Shown one piece after another: positions 7,801-16,269 of a DNA stretch of 64,000 bases. The stretch is from Nitrosomonas sp. Lineage in GTDB: Bacteria > Pseudomonadota > Gammaproteobacteria > Burkholderiales > Nitrosomonadaceae. Location: NCBI GenBank assembly GCA_024281995.1, contig JAMWZW010000013.1, forward strand, positions 1 to 64,000, given 5' to 3'. Made by a program: the position numbers and the translations under genes. The stretch's first letter is position 1; every line of letters begins with the position of its first letter. The notes under the pieces were generated by a model that saw only the letters and a list, made by a program, of their open reading frames with translations, was not told the DNA's origin and made no database searches.

Positions 7801-9672
7801 ATGAAACGCCATAACAAGGATGATTCCACACACACTTGCAATTCCGGGAATGCACAAATCAATACTTCCGTTCCTGCAGTAAACGAATCGAGACGTGCTT
7901 TTTTCAAAACAACCGGCGCCACAATCCTTTCGACACCGGCAATCTTAACTTCGCGAAAAAGCGCTGCACAGGTAGCTGTTCCCATACTGCCACCCAGCCC
8001 ACCCACCACACCGTGGCGAGAAGAACTACCCATAGCAATTGAACCGCTAGTCCAAACTGATTTATTTGCAGGACCTTTACCGCCGCCTCAAGGAGAGGCG
8101 AATACCGCCGCAGGCGAATGTGGACGCGCTGAACATCAGCGCTGGAATGAATTCTTTGCTGCTCCGGTTCTTCAGCCCGGGGAGGCAGATCTTTATGAAT
8201 TGAAGGTTGAAGCAGTTACCAATCATGTATTCCATCCGAATTATCCACCTCAGCTCGTGTGGAATTACGTCGGTCGTACTGAAAGTGGCACGCCTCTCCT
8301 TAATCCTACGATTTTTGCCCACTACGGACGCCCGATCATCGTACGTTTGCATAACGAATTACCAGAAGATCATGGCAGTGACAGCAATGCACTGACAGCC
8401 TTCGGATCACCCGAAATCAGCATGCATCTGCACAATCTGCACGTGGCTTCTGAAAGTGACGGTTTTCCCGGTGACTTCTTCAGCAGAACAAAAAAAGGTC
8501 CGACACTTGGTGCGTCCGGCCTTTTCAAAGATCATTTGTATCCGAATGTTTATGCTGGCTTAGAAGAATTTGGTGGAATCGGAGATAGCCGCGAGGCACT
8601 GGGTACACTGTGGTATCACGATCATACGCTCAATTTCACCGCACCCAATGCGGTTCGTGGCATAGCAGCTTTTTATCTGCTGTTCGATGAACTCGATTCG
8701 GGCGATGAGCATGACACCAATCCAAATGCTTTGCGTTTACCGAGCCATCCTTACGACTATCCGCTGGTATTCAAGGACTTGCGTTTTAACGCGAATCGCA
8801 TTCATATATTCGATCAGTTCGATCCTGAGGGTACCCTGGGTGACAAAATCACGGTCAACGGCAAAATCGAACCGGTTCTGAGAGTCGCACGCCGCAAGTA
8901 TAGACTGCGTCTGCTCGATTCCGGGCCAAGCCGGTTCTACCAGTTTCATCTGGTCAATGCCGCAAATGTAGTACAGCGCTTCACCTATATTGCCAATGAT
9001 GGCAATCTATTGCCTACACCGCTGCTCAATCAAACCAGGATCAGATTAGCTGTGGCCGAGCGCGCGGATATTGTCGTGGATTTCTCGCAATATCCATTAG
9101 GAACGGAACTTTATCTCGTCAATCGCTTAGAGCAGGAAGATACGCGGGGTCCCGATGAAGTTAGGGCACCAGGCAGGCGTGTGCTCAAATTCATTGTCGA
9201 TCGCGAGCCTTCTGAACCGGATGTCAGCCGCGTGCCGAGTTTTTTGCGCCCGCTGCGCAGGCCTACTGCTGCCGAAATCGCAGCAGCGCGAGTCAGGAAT
9301 TGGGTATTTGCGCGTAAAAACGGTATGTGGTCAATCAATGACCGTTTCATGAATGCCAACAGTCCACGCATTACCATCGCAAAAGGCAGCGCGGAAATCT
9401 GGAACTTAAACAATCCATCCGGTGGTTGGAGTCATCCGATCCACATACATTTGGAAGAGGGAATTATCCTTAACAAGTTTGTCGATGGTGTCGCAGTACC
9501 CATACCCGCCCACGAAAGAGGACGCAAGGATGTTTTTGTGCTAGGGCCGAACACACGTATGCGAGTATTCATACGTTTTCGCGATTTCGTTGGAAAATAC
9601 GTCATGCATTGCCATAACACTATCCATGAAGATCACGCCATGATGGTGCGTTTTGATATTAGTGAAGATTGA
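7801..9672 (+). CDS. Tat-exported multicopper oxidase, copy 3
   Basis: Third paralogue, 623 residues, with twin-arginine signal SRRAFFKTTG. It keeps the copper-site motifs MHLHNLH, WYHDHTLNF, HPIHIHLEEG and HCHNTIHEDHAMM. It is closest to copy 2 in the N-terminal region (shared PPSPPTTPW and GEANTAAGECGRA). It differs by an insertion after the HNELPEDH segment and a shorter loop before the second histidine cluster. AAGGGGAAAATC precedes the ATG. Unlike the first two it has no SCO gene behind it; the next gene is on the opposite strand. It may therefore depend on SCO protein made from the neighbouring units (inference). Confidence 0.92.
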   Translation: MKRHNKDDSTHTCNSGNAQINTSVPAVNESRRAFFKTTGATILSTPAILTSRKSAAQVAVPILPPSPPTTPWREELPIAIEPLVQTDLFAGPLPPPQGEANTAAGECGRAEHQRWNEFFAAPVLQPGEADLYELKVEAVTNHVFHPNYPPQLVWNYVGRTESGTPLLNPTIFAHYGRPIIVRLHNELPEDHGSDSNALTAFGSPEISMHLHNLHVASESDGFPGDFFSRTKKGPTLGASGLFKDHLYPNVYAGLEEFGGIGDSREALGTLWYHDHTLNFTAPNAVRGIAAFYLLFDELDSGDEHDTNPNALRLPSHPYDYPLVFKDLRFNANRIHIFDQFDPEGTLGDKITVNGKIEPVLRVARRKYRLRLLDSGPSRFYQFHLVNAANVVQRFTYIANDGNLLPTPLLNQTRIRLAVAERADIVVDFSQYPLGTELYLVNRLEQEDTRGPDEVRAPGRRVLKFIVDREPSEPDVSRVPSFLRPLRRPTAAEIAAARVRNWVFARKNGMWSINDRFMNANSPRITIAKGSAEIWNLNNPSGGWSHPIHIHLEEGIILNKFVDGVAVPIPAHERGRKDVFVLGPNTRMRVFIRFRDFVGKYVMHCHNTIHEDHAMMVRFDISED

Positions 9673-9758
9673 ACAACGCTTTCGTGAATCTGAACAACTG
9701 CCATTTCATTGGCAATGGCAAATGTCGATTGCTCAGGGGAAACCTTAATGGATCAAAA

Positions 9759-9796
9759 GAAGAAGCTGATTACTGTTTTCCAGTAATCCCTTCTTC
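9759..9796 (-). terminator. Terminator hairpin at the end of the unknown minus-strand gene
   Basis: GAAGAAG and GATTACTG (9759-9775) pair with CAGTAATC and CTTCTTC (9781-9796) around a short TTTTC loop. Read on the minus strand, the stem is followed by TTTTG, and it overlaps the stop codon of the gene ending at 9795. It may also serve the converging third oxidase gene. Confidence 0.55.
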
Positions 9797-10244
9797 ACAC
9801 TAATTCCAAGTTCATATCAGACAACGTATGTTGGTATTGTTGCAAGTTACGCTCTGTAATGCGTACCTTATGTAGCAATAGAGTTAATTGCGCATGAAAT
9901 TGATCACTTGCCAGCAATTTCTGCCATTCATCGCCATCGGGATCAATTTCGTCAAGGTTACGCCAAAAAAGATTACAAAAATTGCAGAACGGCACAGGCT
10001 GTTGCGCAATTAGCGCCATTTTAGTTTTTTGATTAACCCATTGCTGCCGTCTTTTTACTAAACCCTCGGCGCCTTCATAGACAATAACGGATAAATAAAC
10101 ATATAAATCCGCTATAGCGTGAATATTTTCCAGTTCAGATAATCTTCGTTGATTGATGGCACTTGCAATCATTTCTTGTAATGCAACGGTAGAAATTTTA
10201 AAGCTAACACCCGTTTGTAAGGTATAAATTTTATCGAGATACAT
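9795..10244 (-). CDS. Uncharacterised 149-residue protein
   Basis: I do not recognise the family. The protein is probably cytoplasmic: no signal peptide or membrane segment is visible. It is rich in leucine and glutamine and likely mostly helical. It contains a CNFCNLFW motif near residues 87-94, where two cysteines in CxxC spacing could bind metal. It begins MYLDKIYTLQTG and stops with TGA inside the terminator hairpin. It converges on the third oxidase gene and is followed upstream by a phosphoribosyltransferase gene on the same strand after about 155 bp, so an operon is not obvious. Coding status is supported by length and lack of competing frames only. Confidence 0.55.
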   Translation of the reverse strand: MYLDKIYTLQTGVSFKISTVALQEMIASAINQRRLSELENIHAIADLYVYLSVIVYEGAEGLVKRRQQWVNQKTKMALIAQQPVPFCNFCNLFWRNLDEIDPDGDEWQKLLASDQFHAQLTLLLHKVRITERNLQQYQHTLSDMNLELV

Positions 10245-10400
10245 AGTCAGTAAAAAATGGAAATTCCAAAATTAATCTGATCATTCGATCAAATGAATAG
10301 ATGAAGGTTCATTTCTCAAAATGCGCATTTATTAGTACTACAAAACTCTAGGTGCAGAGTACAGGCGCCATGTCGATACTTAATAGACACTAACTATTTG

Positions 10401-11042
10401 TCACTTTCTGTATCTTGTATCGCTCAAACATGCGATAACCTCAGCATCGGCCACTTGTGGAAAATCGACATAGAACTGACCCACTGCATAAAAATTATCG
10501 GGCGATGATAAACAGATCATTCGATCAGCTTTATCTTGCAGCTTTCGAAGCGTATCGGGAGGCGCCACAGGTACCGCACAAATGAGTTCTGCCGGTTTTC
10601 TGTTGCGTAATGCATGCAGTGCGGCAATCATAGTAGAGCCGGTAGCCAGTCCGTCATCAATAACAATAACGATACGTCCTTCCGGATCAATGGGGGGATG
10701 CATGGGTGTATATTGTTTACGGCGTTGTCTGATTGTCTCGAGTTGGGTGGATACTTCCTGATCGATATAATCCTGATTTGCGCCCGCCTGTCCAGCGTAA
10801 TCAGTCAAATAAACCCAACCGCTCTCATCAACAGAGCCAATTGCAAATTCCGGATTTCCCGGTGCACGCAATTTGCGTACAAGCACCACATCCATTTCAC
10901 CATTCAATTGCTCGGCAATTACTTTCGCCATTGGTACGGCACCTCTGGGAATGGCCAGTATTAACGGGTGTTTACCGCGATAATCAGAAAGCGCTTCGGC
11001 AAGTTTCTCAGCAGCTGCAATACGATCGGAAAAAATCATCAT
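10401..11042 (-). CDS. Putative phosphoribosyltransferase
   Basis: A type I phosphoribosyltransferase-fold protein of 213 residues. The PRPP-binding motif is clear (VIVIDDGLATGST, about residues 125-137: two acidic residues followed by the phosphate loop). The start AIPRGAVPMAKVIAEQL and the middle VRKLRAPGNPEFAIGSV match the widespread family of stand-alone putative phosphoribosyltransferases of unknown substrate. AAAGGAGAGC precedes tandem ATG codons at 11042 and 11039. It is not a recognisable Apt, Hpt or PyrE. The following 11043-11321 gap is AT-rich and probably holds the promoters for this gene and for the divergent TonB receptor; no specific site could be assigned. Confidence 0.8.
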   Translation of the reverse strand: MMIFSDRIAAAEKLAEALSDYRGKHPLILAIPRGAVPMAKVIAEQLNGEMDVVLVRKLRAPGNPEFAIGSVDESGWVYLTDYAGQAGANQDYIDQEVSTQLETIRQRRKQYTPMHPPIDPEGRIVIVIDDGLATGSTMIAALHALRNRKPAELICAVPVAPPDTLRKLQDKADRMICLSSPDNFYAVGQFYVDFPQVADAEVIACLSDTRYRK

Positions 11043-11321
11043 GCTCTCCTTTTGACATTTTTATATTGTACGACAGTAACAATTAATGTACCTAAATTAG
11101 ATAATATATATAAACAAACAATATGTTAAATATCACGGCATCAATCAATTCCTTAATTGAATATCATCTATCGAATCGGGCAATGCAATTGAGTTTTGAG
11201 TAATTTTTTGCTTCGATTACAACAATGCAATTTATAACTCCTTAAAAAAATAGAGCAAAATTTCCAAGCCAATCAAAAACCAGTAAGCTATCTGGTTAAT
11301 TAAATCATTAATAGATTATTT

Positions 11322-13376
11322 ATGAGTTTTAACACTTGCTTGATACAGTCATTAAGATCTGGATTATTAATAATTTTTGCAATGGGTAGCTACATAAATC
11401 CTGCGTATGCGGCTAGCCAACAAAAAGATAATCCGCTACTTGATTTATCCATCGAAGAATTGATGAAAGTGGAAGTCACTTCGGTATCTAAGCGTGTGGA
11501 AAAACTTACCGAGGTTGCATCCGCAGTATTTGTTATTTCACAAGATGACATCAGGCGTTCTGGCGCTACCAGCATCCCTGAAGCATTGCGAATGGCGCCT
11601 GGTGTTGAAGTTGCGCGTATCGGAACTGATAAATGGGCGATCAATATTCGTGGATTTAATGGCCGTTTTGCCGATAAGCTGCAAGTGTTAATCGATGGTC
11701 GCAGCGTCTACAACCCGCTTTTTGCCGGAGTGCAATGGGAACAGCAAGATACGCTGATGGAAGATATCGAACGTATCGAAGTGATTCGTGGTCCGGGTGC
11801 AGCCGTATGGGGCGCCAATGCAGTCAATGGTGTCATCAATATCATTACTAAAAAGGCCGCAGATACGCAAGGCACGCTATTTACTGCCGGTGGAGGAAGT
11901 TTTGAACATGGCTTTGTGGGTGCACGTTACGGTGGAAAAATTAACGAACAAACCCCTTTTCGTTTTTATGCCAAGGGCTTTACGCGAGACAATATGAAAT
12001 CAAACTCGGGCGAGCATGTCAATGACGCCTGGCACAGCGCCAGAGGTGGGTTTCGCGTAGATCATAATCGTGGTAATGACCAGATAACGCTGCAAGGCGA
12101 CATTTTTTACAATTCCTTCGGCGATACATTGGATAAATCTCTGTTGAGTGCGCCGGTTATTCAAGCCGATACGGCGAGAGGTCATAATGAAGGCGGCAAT
12201 ATACGTTTTCGCTGGGATCGGACTTTCTCGGAAAAATCTTCCATCATGCTGCAAACCTATTATGATCGAGTGGATTATCGTTTATTAACCGTCTCTCAAT
12301 TTAGGGCTGAAAGCTTCGATATCGATCTTCAACATCGTTTTCCTTTATTCAATCGGCATGACTTAATTTGGGGAGCCAATTACCGCCTTTATGCCAATAA
12401 AGTATTCGATACCGAACTACTGAGCATGTTTCCCCGCCAGCAAACCAATCATCTTGCGAGTGTCTATGCGCGTGATGAAATAATGCTCATCCCTGAGCAT
12501 TTGAGGCTTACCTTAGGTGTCCGTCTTGATCATAATGATTTTACTGGATTAGAAATTCAACCGAACTCACGGCTCATGTGGACACCGGATTCAAGAAATT
12601 CCCTGTGGGCAGCAGTTTCCCGCGCAGTGCGAACGCCTTCCCGTGCTGAAAATGATGTTTTGCTCAATACTCGCACATTTGATGCAATTCCTGGAACTAC
12701 AACTTTGTTACCTCTCCCATTGCTAGCTCAGTTAGTTGGATCCTCGCAATTTAATGCTGAAAAGCTATTGGCATATGAAGTAGGATACCGCCATCAATTT
12801 TCTCCGCGAGCCTCCGTTGATATTGCCACCTTTTTCAATGATTACAGCCACCTGCGTGACTTATCCTTTGGTGCTTTATCGTTTCAGTCAGTTTTTCCGC
12901 CCCATTTATTATTGCCCTTAGGATTGAACAATAGTGCTAAAGGGCAAACATATGGCGCAGAAGTTTCGGCGGATTGGCGTCCCGTTGAAAGATGGCGCCT
13001 GCAAGCCAATTACAGTTTCTTACACATGCATATTGATTCAAGCTCGCCATTCCGGCAAATAGATCCCACGACTGGCAGCGCCGACAAAGTATCGCCTCAA
13101 CACCAGGTATCTTTCCGGTCAAACTTCGACTTATCGGAAAAAATGCAATTTAATCTGTGGTTACGCTATGTCAGCAGCGTAGACCTTTATAATATTCCAG
13201 GCTACGTTACTATGGATACCAAAGTGATGTATAAGCCTATAAGAAATCTTGAGTTGTTTATTGTCGGCCAAAATCTGTTTAGCCAAAACCATAGGGAATT
13301 CGTTTCAGATTTTATTCCCTCGCTTGCAACTACTATTCCACGCGGTGTCTATGCAGGTGCGCAGTGGCGCTTTTAA
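11322..13376 (+). CDS. TonB-dependent outer-membrane receptor, copy 1
   Basis: An outer-membrane beta-barrel receptor of 684 residues. It has a signal peptide ending near AYAASQ (about residue 30), an N-terminal plug with the typical segments IRGFNGRFADKLQVLIDGR and EDIERIEVIRGPGAAVWG, and NAVNGVINIITKK. The barrel ends in the C-terminal aromatic residue expected for outer-membrane insertion (AGAQWRF). TonB-dependent receptors import siderophores, cobalamin, haem or other ligands using energy from TonB-ExbBD. The ligand here is unknown, and no Fur box or riboswitch was noticed upstream. It overlaps or abuts a YfiR-like gene and has a close paralogue after it, with a nearly identical N-terminal stretch DNPLLDLSIEELMKVEVTS. 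Confidence 0.88.
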   Translation: MSFNTCLIQSLRSGLLIIFAMGSYINPAYAASQQKDNPLLDLSIEELMKVEVTSVSKRVEKLTEVASAVFVISQDDIRRSGATSIPEALRMAPGVEVARIGTDKWAINIRGFNGRFADKLQVLIDGRSVYNPLFAGVQWEQQDTLMEDIERIEVIRGPGAAVWGANAVNGVINIITKKAADTQGTLFTAGGGSFEHGFVGARYGGKINEQTPFRFYAKGFTRDNMKSNSGEHVNDAWHSARGGFRVDHNRGNDQITLQGDIFYNSFGDTLDKSLLSAPVIQADTARGHNEGGNIRFRWDRTFSEKSSIMLQTYYDRVDYRLLTVSQFRAESFDIDLQHRFPLFNRHDLIWGANYRLYANKVFDTELLSMFPRQQTNHLASVYARDEIMLIPEHLRLTLGVRLDHNDFTGLEIQPNSRLMWTPDSRNSLWAAVSRAVRTPSRAENDVLLNTRTFDAIPGTTTLLPLPLLAQLVGSSQFNAEKLLAYEVGYRHQFSPRASVDIATFFNDYSHLRDLSFGALSFQSVFPPHLLLPLGLNNSAKGQTYGAEVSADWRPVERWRLQANYSFLHMHIDSSSPFRQIDPTTGSADKVSPQHQVSFRSNFDLSEKMQFNLWLRYVSSVDLYNIPGYVTMDTKVMYKPIRNLELFIVGQNLFSQNHREFVSDFIPSLATTIPRGVYAGAQWRF

Positions 13377-13390
13377 GACTTATCCGGCAA

Positions 13391-13996
13391 ATGATTGTAT
13401 TCCATTCAATTTCAATTGATTTTAATAGTGCATATCTGAGTGTAAGGCTGCGCTTTGCAAGGATAAGATGCGTCTTTTTCGGACTAATCATTGCTATTGC
13501 CAGCACGGTAGGGTCTACCTCACTCACTTCCGCACAACCCATAGCAAGCGAACAAACATTGACGGCCGCCTTTCTTTACAATTTTTTAAAATTCACTGAA
13601 TGGCCCGACGATGCCTTTGATAGTGAAGTAACAATTTGCACCAGTATAAAGCCGGAATTTGAAGAATTGGACGCGATCCTAGGCCGCATCGCGCAAAACA
13701 AGCCGGTAAGTATAAGACGCATTGCCCACAAGGAATCCTTGAACAGTTGTCAACTATTATTCTTGCCGCGTGAAGAAGGTGTGCAGCACGTTCATGAATG
13801 GCTCAGCGCTGCTGCCGACAAACCCATTCTTACGGTCAGCAACATCAATGATTTTCTCGATGCTGGTGGCATGATTCAATTAAATAATGATGGCAAGAAT
13901 CTAAGTTTCTCAATCAATCTCGAATATGCCAGACGCGCCGGACTCAAATTCAATGCGCAATTATTACAAATCGCCCGTCAAGTGAGGGGGCGATAA
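13391..13996 (+). CDS. YfiR/DUF4154-family periplasmic protein
   Basis: The segment from SEQTLTAAFLYNFLKFTEWPD to the end matches the YfiR/DUF4154 family, small periplasmic proteins. In Pseudomonas, YfiR restrains the diguanylate cyclase YfiN in response to redox or envelope signals. Other features of the family are seen: the late CQLLFLP strand, the segment KPILTVSNINDFLDAGGMIQ, and the C-terminal NLEYARRAGLKFNAQLLQIA. A hydrophobic export segment lies at about residues 25-45 (CVFFGLIIAIASTVG). The start is uncertain: ATG 13391 is given; GTG 13364 inside the previous gene would add nine residues. It lies between two TonB receptor genes and 2 bp before the second, so the three form one transcription unit. 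No cyclase gene is adjacent. Confidence 0.75.
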   Translation: MIVFHSISIDFNSAYLSVRLRFARIRCVFFGLIIAIASTVGSTSLTSAQPIASEQTLTAAFLYNFLKFTEWPDDAFDSEVTICTSIKPEFEELDAILGRIAQNKPVSIRRIAHKESLNSCQLLFLPREEGVQHVHEWLSAAADKPILTVSNINDFLDAGGMIQLNNDGKNLSFSINLEYARRAGLKFNAQLLQIARQVRGR

Positions 13997-13998
13997 TT

Positions 13999-16107
13999 AT
14001 GATGCTGGCGATTGCATTACCAAGCTTCCGCCCAGAAATCCAGAAAAATTTATCCACCGTCATAAACAACCATTCAAAGCAACAATCACTTAAACAAAAA
14101 GTTTTCATCATTATCGCCTTATGCTGTTGTGCGAATTTGACATTTGCAAATGGTAAGCGCAACGATAATCCTTTATTGGATTTATCTATCGAAGAGCTGA
14201 TGAAAGTTGAAGTAACGAGCGCATCCCGGCGCTCGCAAAAACTGAGCGAGGTGGCCTCTGCGGTATTTGTGATTAGCCAAGACGATATAAGACGTTCCGG
14301 TGCCACGAATATTCCGGATGCGTTAAGGATGGCGCCAGGTGTAGAAGTCGCCCGCATTGGCACGGATAAATGGTCGATCAGCATCCGTGGTTTCAATGGA
14401 CGTTTTGCCAACAAATTACAAGTTCTCATCGATGGCCGTAGTGTGTATACACCTCTATTTTCCGGGGTAATATGGAGTCAGCAGGATACCTTCATTGAAG
14501 ATATCGAACGCATTGAAGTTATCCGTGGCCCCGGCGCCACAGTGTGGGGAGCCAATGCAGTGAATGGAGTCATCAACATTATTACCAAAAAAGCTGCCGA
14601 CACCCAAGGAATCCTGTTTACAGCCGGTGGCGGCAGTTTTGAACAGGCCTTTGTAGGCGCTCGTTATGGTGGCAAGTTAAATGAAGACACGCCATTTCGC
14701 ATCTACGCTAAAGGATTCGCCAGAGACAATACCCATTCTCTCAGCGGAACGAATGCGCAGGATAATTGGCAATCAGCGCGGGCGGGGTTTCGCGTAGATC
14801 ATACGCGTGGCATCGATCAAGTAACAATGCAAGGCGATATTTTTGTCAATAGTATCGGTAACAGCTTGCAACAACCAACATTAATCCCCCCATTTACGCG
14901 CCTTGATGTTGCCGATACGCATGAAAAGGGAGGAAACATTCGTTTACGGTGGGACCGGAAGTTCTCGGAAAAATCATCCCTCATGCTGCAAACTTACTAC
15001 GATCGCGTTCAGAATCAGTTAATTCCCTGGACAAAATATGCAGAAAGCTTCGACGTGGACTTTCAGCACCGTTTACCGCTTTACGATCGCCACGATGTCA
15101 CATGGGGACTTAACTATCGGTTGTATAACAACAAAGTCCCAATGACCGAATTGACAACTTTTACCCCGCAACAAAAAACCAATCACAATTTCAGCGCATT
15201 TATTCGTGATGAAATCACACTATTCCCTGATAAATTGCAATTATCGTTGGGTACACGACTCGATCACAACGATTTTACTGGTCTGGAAGTTCAGCCAAGT
15301 GGCCGATTAATGTGGACACCCAACGAATATAATTCAGTTTGGGCTGCGATATCTCGCGCGGTACGTATCCCCTCACGAGGTGAAAATGATGTCACCATCA
15401 CCGGTAGAGTGCTTCAATCGCTTCCGGGTAATCCGGTTTTACCGGTACCTGTCATGATGGTTGTGCAAGGAACCGATCGTTTCAATTCAGAAAAATTGAT
15501 TGCTTACGAAATGGGCTATCGCCACACACTGACTGCGAATGCATCAATTGATGTAGCAGGTTTCTTCAATGATTATAGTCAGTTGCGGGATTTCAGGTTT
15601 GGCGAAATTATACCGGGGAATGGCATACTCCCTCATCTGATTCTGCCGGTTTTTTTCAGTAACGGTACTTCAGCCTATTCCTATGGTATCGAATCGTCTA
15701 TTGATTGGCGGCCTTATGAAAAATGGCGCTTACAAGGAAGTTATTCTTTTTTGGATATCCATACAAAATCCAATCCCGAATTCAGACAGCTCGACTCCAC
15801 ATCGGGCGGTGCAGACAAAGCTAACCCACAGCATCAATTCTCGCTACGCTCCAATCATGATTTTTCAGAAAAACTACAACTTAATCTTTGGTTACGCTAT
15901 GTCAGTGGGTTAGCATTCTTCAATATTCCTCAATATGTTACGATGGATGCAAAATTTGCTTGGAAATACACCAGAAATATTGAATTCTTCCTAGTCGGGC
16001 AAAATTTGTTCAGCCAGCATCACCGGGAATCTCAATCTGATTTTATACCCACTATTGCGAGCTATATTTCCAGAGGAGTCTATGGCGGCGTCGAATGGCG
16101 ATATTAG
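13999..16107 (+). CDS. TonB-dependent outer-membrane receptor, copy 2
   Basis: Paralogue of the receptor at 11322, 702 residues, with the same plug motifs (IRGFNGRFANKLQVLIDGR, EDIERIEVIRGPGATVWG) and a terminal aromatic residue (GGVEWRY). GAGGGGG precedes two tandem ATG codons. The N-terminus is about 35 residues longer than usual before the hydrophobic signal (VFIIIALCCCANLTFA), so an internal start is possible. Barrel sequences agree well at both ends and diverge in the middle, around the presumed extracellular loops, which fits the two receptors having different ligands or phage-facing surfaces (inference). 16108-16269 separates it from the convergent czcA gene and holds no recognised gene. 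Confidence 0.87.
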   Translation: MMLAIALPSFRPEIQKNLSTVINNHSKQQSLKQKVFIIIALCCCANLTFANGKRNDNPLLDLSIEELMKVEVTSASRRSQKLSEVASAVFVISQDDIRRSGATNIPDALRMAPGVEVARIGTDKWSISIRGFNGRFANKLQVLIDGRSVYTPLFSGVIWSQQDTFIEDIERIEVIRGPGATVWGANAVNGVINIITKKAADTQGILFTAGGGSFEQAFVGARYGGKLNEDTPFRIYAKGFARDNTHSLSGTNAQDNWQSARAGFRVDHTRGIDQVTMQGDIFVNSIGNSLQQPTLIPPFTRLDVADTHEKGGNIRLRWDRKFSEKSSLMLQTYYDRVQNQLIPWTKYAESFDVDFQHRLPLYDRHDVTWGLNYRLYNNKVPMTELTTFTPQQKTNHNFSAFIRDEITLFPDKLQLSLGTRLDHNDFTGLEVQPSGRLMWTPNEYNSVWAAISRAVRIPSRGENDVTITGRVLQSLPGNPVLPVPVMMVVQGTDRFNSEKLIAYEMGYRHTLTANASIDVAGFFNDYSQLRDFRFGEIIPGNGILPHLILPVFFSNGTSAYSYGIESSIDWRPYEKWRLQGSYSFLDIHTKSNPEFRQLDSTSGGADKANPQHQFSLRSNHDFSEKLQLNLWLRYVSGLAFFNIPQYVTMDAKFAWKYTRNIEFFLVGQNLFSQHHRESQSDFIPTIASYISRGVYGGVEWRY

Positions 16108-16269
16108 TCTGAAAAGGCTTAATAACACCGGGCACTTCTAAATCCGCTTTCTTTAATAAACTTGACCGATTATTCACGAAACTTCTTGCCATACTCTTTC
16201 GGGGTAACTATTCCATTTTTGTCCTTCATTACATGTCTATGTTTTATGAAACTTTGGACTCTATAACAC

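Noticed and set aside
9748-9786. 12-codon ORF (MDQKKK...) with a good AGGGGA ahead of it
   Set aside because: Too short to support as a gene and it lies inside the terminator hairpin; mentioned only as a possible relic.
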